Assembly (NCBI GenBank): GCA_022072055.1
Contig: JAJVIK010000005.1
Location: 62,001 to 126,000, forward strand
Direction: 5' to 3'
Source: a bacterium
GTDB lineage: Bacteria; Hinthialibacterota; Hinthialibacteria; OLB16
DNA: 64,000 nt
Position 1 is the stretch's first letter. Each line of letters begins with the position of its first letter. The translations under genes and the position numbers were made by a program. The notes under the pieces were generated by a model. The model was not told the DNA's origin, ran no database searches, and saw only the letters and a list, made by a program, of their open reading frames with translations. Shown piece after piece: positions 59,616 through 64,000 of this stretch.

Positions 59616-61007
59616 ATGCGTCGCGGACTCCGGGCAATCCTTGTGACTCTATTCATCGGCGGGACCATTGACGGATTTCCAGCCCAGTCAGAGGAGCCCC
59701 CCCCGCTCCGCTTCCGTCCGAGTGTCGGAAACCTCGCCGACACGATTCCCTTCTTCTGGAAGGGGGAATACCACATCTTCTATCTGCACGGCGACATCGG
59801 GAAAGTCCCCTGGGAGCATATTGTGTCCACCGACCTCCTTCGCTGGAAGGAGCTCCCCACCGCGCTGGTCTCCGATGGGGACCCGGATGGTCCCGACGGC
59901 GAGCACATGTTCACCGGCAGCGTGATCGAACACGACGGGACCTTTCATATTCTCTACACCGGCTGGAACCCGAGGAACAAGGAAGGGCGCGAGTGGGTCA
60001 TGCACGCCACCAGCCCGGATTTGATCCAGTGGACCAAACACCCCGAACACAAGTTCCGCGCCGATGGAGAGCACTATCAGAACACGGATTTCCGCGACCC
60101 CTATGTCTTCTGGGACAGGGACGAGAAGCAGTTCCGGATGATCCTGTGCGCGCGGGACGCCAAGACCGGGACGCCGGTTCAGGGTGTCGCTCAATCCAAA
60201 GACCTGATCCACTGGAATCAGGTCGAACCGCTCGAGCTCGACCCGCCGCTGGGAAAGGGGACGCCCGAATGCCCGGACATCTTCAAGATCGGCGACACTT
60301 ACTATCTGATCCACTCTCCGAGCGCGGGAACCACGGACATGCGTTATTCCAAGAGCCTGCGCGGCCCCTACAAGTCCCCCACCACCACGGCGATTGACAC
60401 GCCGATCCTGTACGCCGCCAAGCGCATGTTTGACGGCAACCGACATATTCTCACCGGGTGGCTGCGCGACCTGGATGGCGCGAAGGACGACGGCGGCTTT
60501 CGCTGGGGCGGCGACCAATCGATCCCGCGAGAGGTTTATCCGGGGCCGAATGGGCAGCTCTATTTCAGGCCGGTTTCGGAGGTGCTCGGCCAATACTCGA
60601 AGTCGCTCCTCGATGTCGAATCCACCGACCCCACGGGCAACGCGCCGTACGATACCCCTCGCGACTATCTGCTGGATTGTTTCATTGACATGAAGGGCGC
60701 CTCGGAGGTGAGCGTGGTCCTTCGCGCCGCGGGCGAGGGGGACGCCGGATATCGCCTGACCTTGCGCCCGGGGAAACAGGAAGCGGCAATTCGCGGGACG
60801 AACTTTGAGTACGCCAGGCCGGTGACATTTGAAACCGGAAAGCCGATTCATGTGAGGGCATTCGTGGAAGGTTCGCTGATCGAATGTTTCATCAACGAAG
60901 CCTACCCCTTCAGCTGCAGGGCGTATGAACACCCCGATGGAAAGCTCGGGTTCGAGATGATCGGCGGCGCGGCCAAGGTCAACAAGCTCGCGATCAAGAC
61001 AAGGTAA
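59616..61007 (+). CDS. GH32-family glycoside hydrolase, secreted
   Basis: The 463-residue protein has a signal peptide (GLRAILVTLFIGGTIDGFPA) and a five-bladed propeller with a C-terminal beta-sandwich (GH32-C type, FETGKPIHVRAFVEGSLIECF). The nucleophile motif WMNDPNG is replaced by NLADTIPFFWKGEYHIFYLH, in which D42 is probably the nucleophile. Other motifs are SVIEHDGTFHILYTG, FRDPYVF with the transition-state Asp near residue 162, and TPECPDIFKI with candidate acid/base E218. The family releases fructose or related sugars with retention. A sugar-binding protein gene follows after 16 bases, so the product is likely imported. Confidence 0.85.
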   Translation: MRRGLRAILVTLFIGGTIDGFPAQSEEPPPLRFRPSVGNLADTIPFFWKGEYHIFYLHGDIGKVPWEHIVSTDLLRWKELPTALVSDGDPDGPDGEHMFTGSVIEHDGTFHILYTGWNPRNKEGREWVMHATSPDLIQWTKHPEHKFRADGEHYQNTDFRDPYVFWDRDEKQFRMILCARDAKTGTPVQGVAQSKDLIHWNQVEPLELDPPLGKGTPECPDIFKIGDTYYLIHSPSAGTTDMRYSKSLRGPYKSPTTTAIDTPILYAAKRMFDGNRHILTGWLRDLDGAKDDGGFRWGGDQSIPREVYPGPNGQLYFRPVSEVLGQYSKSLLDVESTDPTGNAPYDTPRDYLLDCFIDMKGASEVSVVLRAAGEGDAGYRLTLRPGKQEAAIRGTNFEYARPVTFETGKPIHVRAFVEGSLIECFINEAYPFSCRAYEHPDGKLGFEMIGGAAKVNKLAIKTR

Positions 61008-61023
61008 GAGGAGAGGAGAGAAC

Positions 61024-61983
61024 ATGATGCATGGAGAGGGACGGACAGGCGTGATGCGTGTCCTACTCGCCGCGGTCATCCTTGCGTGCTTCGGCTGCTC
61101 CGGGAATCCTCAGACCGCCAAGAAGGAGGGAGACGGCAAGCGGCTTTTCGGAGTGGTCTTGCAGACCATGAACAACCCGTTCTTCGTGGAATTGGTCGGA
61201 GGACTGGAGGAAGTCATCGAATCCAAAGGGGATGAACTGCTGGTTCTCGATTCCCAGTTCAATAGCCTGAAACAGAGGAACGACATCTCGGATCTGATCC
61301 TCAAAGGCGCGGCGACAATCTTCATCAATCCCGTGAATTGGGAGGGGATCAAGGGGAGCCTGCTCCAGGCCAAGGAGAAGAATGTTCCGTGCATCGTGGT
61401 GGACGCCCCGGTTAAGGATGAGGACCTGGTGCTCTGCCAGGTGGCCTCGGATAACCTTGAGGCGGGAAGGCTCGCGGCGCGAGCGCTCGCGGAGGTCCGC
61501 CGCCCCGCGAAGGTGGTCATCCTCCATCTTTCGGTGAACAAGGCCTGCATTGACCGAGTGGAGGGTTTCAAGGAAGAGCTTGCCAAGTATCCCGACATGG
61601 GAATCCTGGACATCCAGGAGGGCAAGGGGACGACCGAAGGAGGACGCCCCGTGATGCGCGACTTGCTTGGACGATTCCCCGACCTGAACGCGGTGTTCCC
61701 GATCAATGATCCGAGCGCGCTGGGAGCGATTTCGGCCTTGGAGTCGGCGGGGAAACTCGCCGATGTGACGGTGGTCACCGTGGATGGCTCCGCCGAGGGG
61801 ATCGCGGCAATCAAGGCGGGGAAGCTCCACTCCACCTCCGCCCAGTTTCCCAGGCGGATCGGCAAGACTTCCGCGGAAAAGGCCTACGACCACTTGGAGG
61901 GGCGGCCGGTGGAAAAGAATGTGGTGATCCCGGTGGAACTGGTGACCCGGGAAAACGCGGACGCTTTTCTGGAAAAGAAATAG
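61024..61983 (+). CDS. Sugar ABC transporter substrate-binding protein (RbsB-like)
   Basis: The 319-residue protein has a lipoprotein-like signal (VLLAAVILACFGCSGN) and the periplasmic-binding fold of the ribose/xylose cluster: FGVVLQTMNNPFFVELVGGL, NDISDLILKGAATIFINPVNW, PCIVVDAPV, and AVFPINDPSALGAISALESAG. It probably delivers a monosaccharide or small oligosaccharide freed by the upstream GH32 enzyme to the permease. GGAGAGGAG lies 5 bases before the ATG. It is the second gene of a three-gene operon. Confidence 0.9.
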   Translation: MMHGEGRTGVMRVLLAAVILACFGCSGNPQTAKKEGDGKRLFGVVLQTMNNPFFVELVGGLEEVIESKGDELLVLDSQFNSLKQRNDISDLILKGAATIFINPVNWEGIKGSLLQAKEKNVPCIVVDAPVKDEDLVLCQVASDNLEAGRLAARALAEVRRPAKVVILHLSVNKACIDRVEGFKEELAKYPDMGILDIQEGKGTTEGGRPVMRDLLGRFPDLNAVFPINDPSALGAISALESAGKLADVTVVTVDGSAEGIAAIKAGKLHSTSAQFPRRIGKTSAEKAYDHLEGRPVEKNVVIPVELVTRENADAFLEKK

Positions 61984-62018
61984 GCGGCCCAGGGTCACGG
62001 AATTCAACTCCGCGTTTC

Positions 62019-62966
62019 ATGAGACAGGTCCTCCCGCTTCTCGCCGCGATCGCGATTCTGCTCGGCGGTTTCCACGTCTGGGTTCCCGGGTTCCTTCGTT
62101 CCGAGAACATGCTGGATCTGGCCCAGCAGATTTCGGTCAACGCCATCATCGCCTTTGGGATGACCCTCACGATCCTGATTGGGGGAATCGACCTCTCGGT
62201 CGGCGCTCTGGTGGCGCTGGTGGGAACCATCACGGTGGCTGTGCTGGCGCGGGGGGAGCCGGAAACCCAGAGCCTGGCGCGACTCCTCCTCGGGCTGGGG
62301 GCTGGGCTTGGGGTGGCGGCCTTGTTCGGGGTCTTCAGCGGAGCTTGCGCCTCGAAAACCCGGATGCCCCCCTTCATTATCACCTTGGCGACCATGCAGG
62401 TGGCGCGGGGTCTCGCGCTCCGCTTCAACGAGGGGCGCCCGATGCATGTGCCGGAGGTCCAGTCGGCGTTCCTCGAACTCGGCAACGGGCGCGTGTTGGG
62501 CATTCCGATTCCGGTCCTGATCATGTTGATTTGTTTCGCCCTCACCGCCTTGCTGCTGCATGGAACGCTCTTTGGGAGGCACTTGTACGCGATTGGAGGC
62601 AACCGGACCGCAGCCTGGCTGTGCGGGGTGCCGCTCCTGCATCGAGAGACCCTGGTCTACATGCTCTGCTCGATTCTCGCGGGCGTGGCGGGATTGATCC
62701 ACGCCTCGCAGCTCTACTCGGCGGAGCCGGCCTCCGGCGCGGGTTTCGAGCTCAACGCGATCGCGGCGGTGGTTGTCGGGGGGACGAGCTTCACCGGCGG
62801 GATCGGAACCATGCACGGCACCCTGTTGGGCGCGGTGATCATCGGAATCCTCGACAAGGGCCTGAACCAGGCCGGAGTTCACTTCTCGCTTCAATACATT
62901 GTAAAGGGGCTGGTGATTCTGGGGGCGGTGTATGTGGATGTGCTGCGGAGGAGGGGGAAGGCCTGA
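62019..62966 (+). CDS. Sugar ABC transporter permease (RbsC-like)
   Basis: The 315-residue protein has 8-10 membrane spans and the family pattern FGMTLTILIGGIDLSVGALVALVG, near NAIIAFG, then PPFIITLATMQVARGLAL and VVVGGTSFTGGIGTMHGTLLGA. It is the membrane subunit for the preceding binding protein. No ATPase subunit (RbsA/MglA type) lies in the window, and the next gene is on the other strand, so it must be supplied from elsewhere. Confidence 0.92.
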   Translation: MRQVLPLLAAIAILLGGFHVWVPGFLRSENMLDLAQQISVNAIIAFGMTLTILIGGIDLSVGALVALVGTITVAVLARGEPETQSLARLLLGLGAGLGVAALFGVFSGACASKTRMPPFIITLATMQVARGLALRFNEGRPMHVPEVQSAFLELGNGRVLGIPIPVLIMLICFALTALLLHGTLFGRHLYAIGGNRTAAWLCGVPLLHRETLVYMLCSILAGVAGLIHASQLYSAEPASGAGFELNAIAAVVVGGTSFTGGIGTMHGTLLGAVIIGILDKGLNQAGVHFSLQYIVKGLVILGAVYVDVLRRRGKA

Positions 62967-62992
62967 GGTTGGCGCGTGGAAAGGGGGGCGCC

Positions 62993-64000
62993 TCATCGGT
63001 TCCGCGCCCGTTCGACCTCCTTAAGGCGAGTCTTGGCCCATTCCTGGTCCGGCCCATCGATCCGAGCGGCTTCCCGGTAATGCCCCAAGGCAATCGCCGG
63101 AAATCCTTGGGCCAGGGCGACATCTCCTCTTCGGACAAGAGCGTGAGCGCTCCTGGGGTCAATCTTGAGCGCCGCCTGGAAGGAGTGATCCGCCTCCACG
63201 AGTTCCCCGAGGACCAAATGGGCTTCCCCGATTTGCAGGTTAAGATAGAGCACGTTGGGCTGGGGGTCGTCCAAGGCTCGAATCAGCTCCTGAAGGGCCT
63301 CACGCGGTCGTTTCAGCTGGGAAAGCGCCTTGGCCTTGGAGGCCGACATCCACCAGCGCTCCCTGGGCGGCACGCGACTCCGCGCCGCCTCAAAGGCCTC
63401 GGCGGCCTCCTCGAACCGACCGGCATCGAGGAGAATCTCGGCCTTGACACGTAGGATCGCGTGCAGGTGGGGAGCCATTGAGGCCGCGTGAATGATTCTG
63501 TCGCAGGCTTGGTCCCACGCTTTCGCCTTGGCGTAGACGCGCGCCTCCTCGAGGAGATTCATTGCGTTTTCGTTTCCCGGGCGAGTCGATTTCCCCTCCC
63601 CGAAAAGCTCCTTGAAGGTCTCCTCGGTGTACAGTTGAGGGTCTTGCCAAATGACGAAGACGCGATTGAAGGAGGAGAGCTTGAGTTCAGAGGTGGTCTC
63701 CGGTGGAAAACGAGTAACCGCATAAAGAGTCCCCCCTTCGCGCTCCATATTGTTCCAGGCCTCCGGGTTAAGGAGGAAGCGTGCATCCACCTCTCGATCC
63801 GCGACTCCCGGACAGTAATAGTTCACCATAAAGTCCAAGTTGTCCTCCCTGCGGATTGTGTAGCGGTCCGCGGGACGGAGGTGATCTTTGAGAAAACGCC
63901 CGGCGCTTCGGTAATCCGGCCAGTCGCGCCCAAACTCAAGCCACGCGCTTGGGGCGAGCCCCAGGCTGATCCCCACCGCAAGGACAGCTGCGACAGGTCG
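62993..64000 (-). CDS. Membrane glycosyltransferase-like protein with C-terminal TPRs (5' end outside window)
   Basis: The frame stays open from 62993 to the right edge, and its GTG at 63976 has no ribosome site, so it is the 3' part of a larger gene. The visible 335 residues start with VAAVLAVGISLGLAPSAWLEFG, the last membrane span, then a periplasmic loop (RSAGRFLKDHLRPADRYTI and on to FMVNYYCPG) typical of PMT-type glycosyltransferases. Several TPR units follow (AWDQACDRIIHAASMAPH, RFEEAAEAFEAARSRVPP, LVEADHSFQAALKIDPRSAHA). TPR tails on these enzymes bind protein partners or acceptors. It converges on the permease gene. Confidence 0.7.
   Translation of the reverse strand, partial: RPVAAVLAVGISLGLAPSAWLEFGRDWPDYRSAGRFLKDHLRPADRYTIRREDNLDFMVNYYCPGVADREVDARFLLNPEAWNNMEREGGTLYAVTRFPPETTSELKLSSFNRVFVIWQDPQLYTEETFKELFGEGKSTRPGNENAMNLLEEARVYAKAKAWDQACDRIIHAASMAPHLHAILRVKAEILLDAGRFEEAAEAFEAARSRVPPRERWWMSASKAKALSQLKRPREALQELIRALDDPQPNVLYLNLQIGEAHLVLGELVEADHSFQAALKIDPRSAHALVRRGDVALAQGFPAIALGHYREAARIDGPDQEWAKTRLKEVERARNR

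Noticed and set aside
1-64000. tRNA or rRNA genes in intergenic gaps
   Set aside because: Gaps above 80 bases were read by eye and no cloverleaf-like pattern or TTCGANTC-type T arm with matching stems was found; a covariance scan (tRNAscan-SE, Infernal) would be decisive.

Overview
The window reads as chromosome of an uncultured, GC-rich, diderm (Gram-negative-type) bacterium. An MlaA-type outer-membrane lipid protein, many Sec or Tat signal peptides, type II or type IV pseudopilin genes, large TPT-linker surface proteins, several polysaccharide enzymes and radical SAM enzymes are all present. The repertoire (GH95, GH172/DUF2961, DUF5060-GH5, GH32, many GxFTLIELL pseudopilins, VCBS proteins) resembles candidate phyla such as Hydrogenedentes or Sumerlaeota, or planctomycete-like lineages. 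That placement is an inference from gene content, not a phylogeny. No rRNA, tRNA, CRISPR array, integrase or transposase was seen.

Layout. 1-4.6 kb: 3'-truncated secA, a membrane-anchored metallophosphoesterase, a secreted propeller-like protein, and a two-gene module of a small conserved protein and a retropepsin-like protease. 4.7-10.6 kb: a GH95 glycosidase and a 995-residue secreted protein; both have near-consensus promoters, and the latter also has a perfect terminator hairpin. 10.7-18.6 kb: two radical SAM enzymes, two Cys-rich secreted proteins, a polytopic glycosyltransferase and a secreted prolyl oligopeptidase. 18.7-30.0 kb: two pseudopilins, a DUF5060-GH5 enzyme, a response regulator, an MlaA-alpha/beta hydrolase fusion, a GH172 enzyme, an anaerobic-sulfatase-maturase-like radical SAM protein and a CehA/PHP metallohydrolase. 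30.2-38.9 kb: higBA, dxr, an unknown protein, a gmd / DegT-like / M28 peptidase operon, a HEAT-repeat protein and a Tat-exported Gfo/Idh/MocA oxidoreductase. 39.2-53.0 kb: a surface-protein island with a 2388-residue VCBS/FG-GAP protein, a beta-helix protein, a 1229-residue repeat protein and a third pseudopilin. 53.2-64 kb: a hybrid histidine kinase, a hisB-argH-ruvC-ruvA run, a GH32/sugar-binding protein/permease operon and a partial TPR membrane protein.

How the genes fit together. The picture is of a carbohydrate-scavenging cell that invests heavily in its surface: secreted glycosidases (GH5, GH32, GH172, a possible GH95), a sugar uptake system, GDP-deoxysugar synthesis and very large Ca2+-binding adhesin-like proteins. 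The most distinctive items are: (i) a DegT-family enzyme whose PLP lysine is replaced by histidine, directly downstream of gmd, which suggests a ColD-type 3-dehydratase; (ii) an MlaA domain fused to an alpha/beta hydrolase; (iii) two giant surface proteins sharing a nearly invariant C-terminal module, with matching promoter-like sequences ahead of their transcription units; (iv) a palindromic interspersed repeat inside a signal-peptide coding region; and (v) the small-protein/retropepsin pair.
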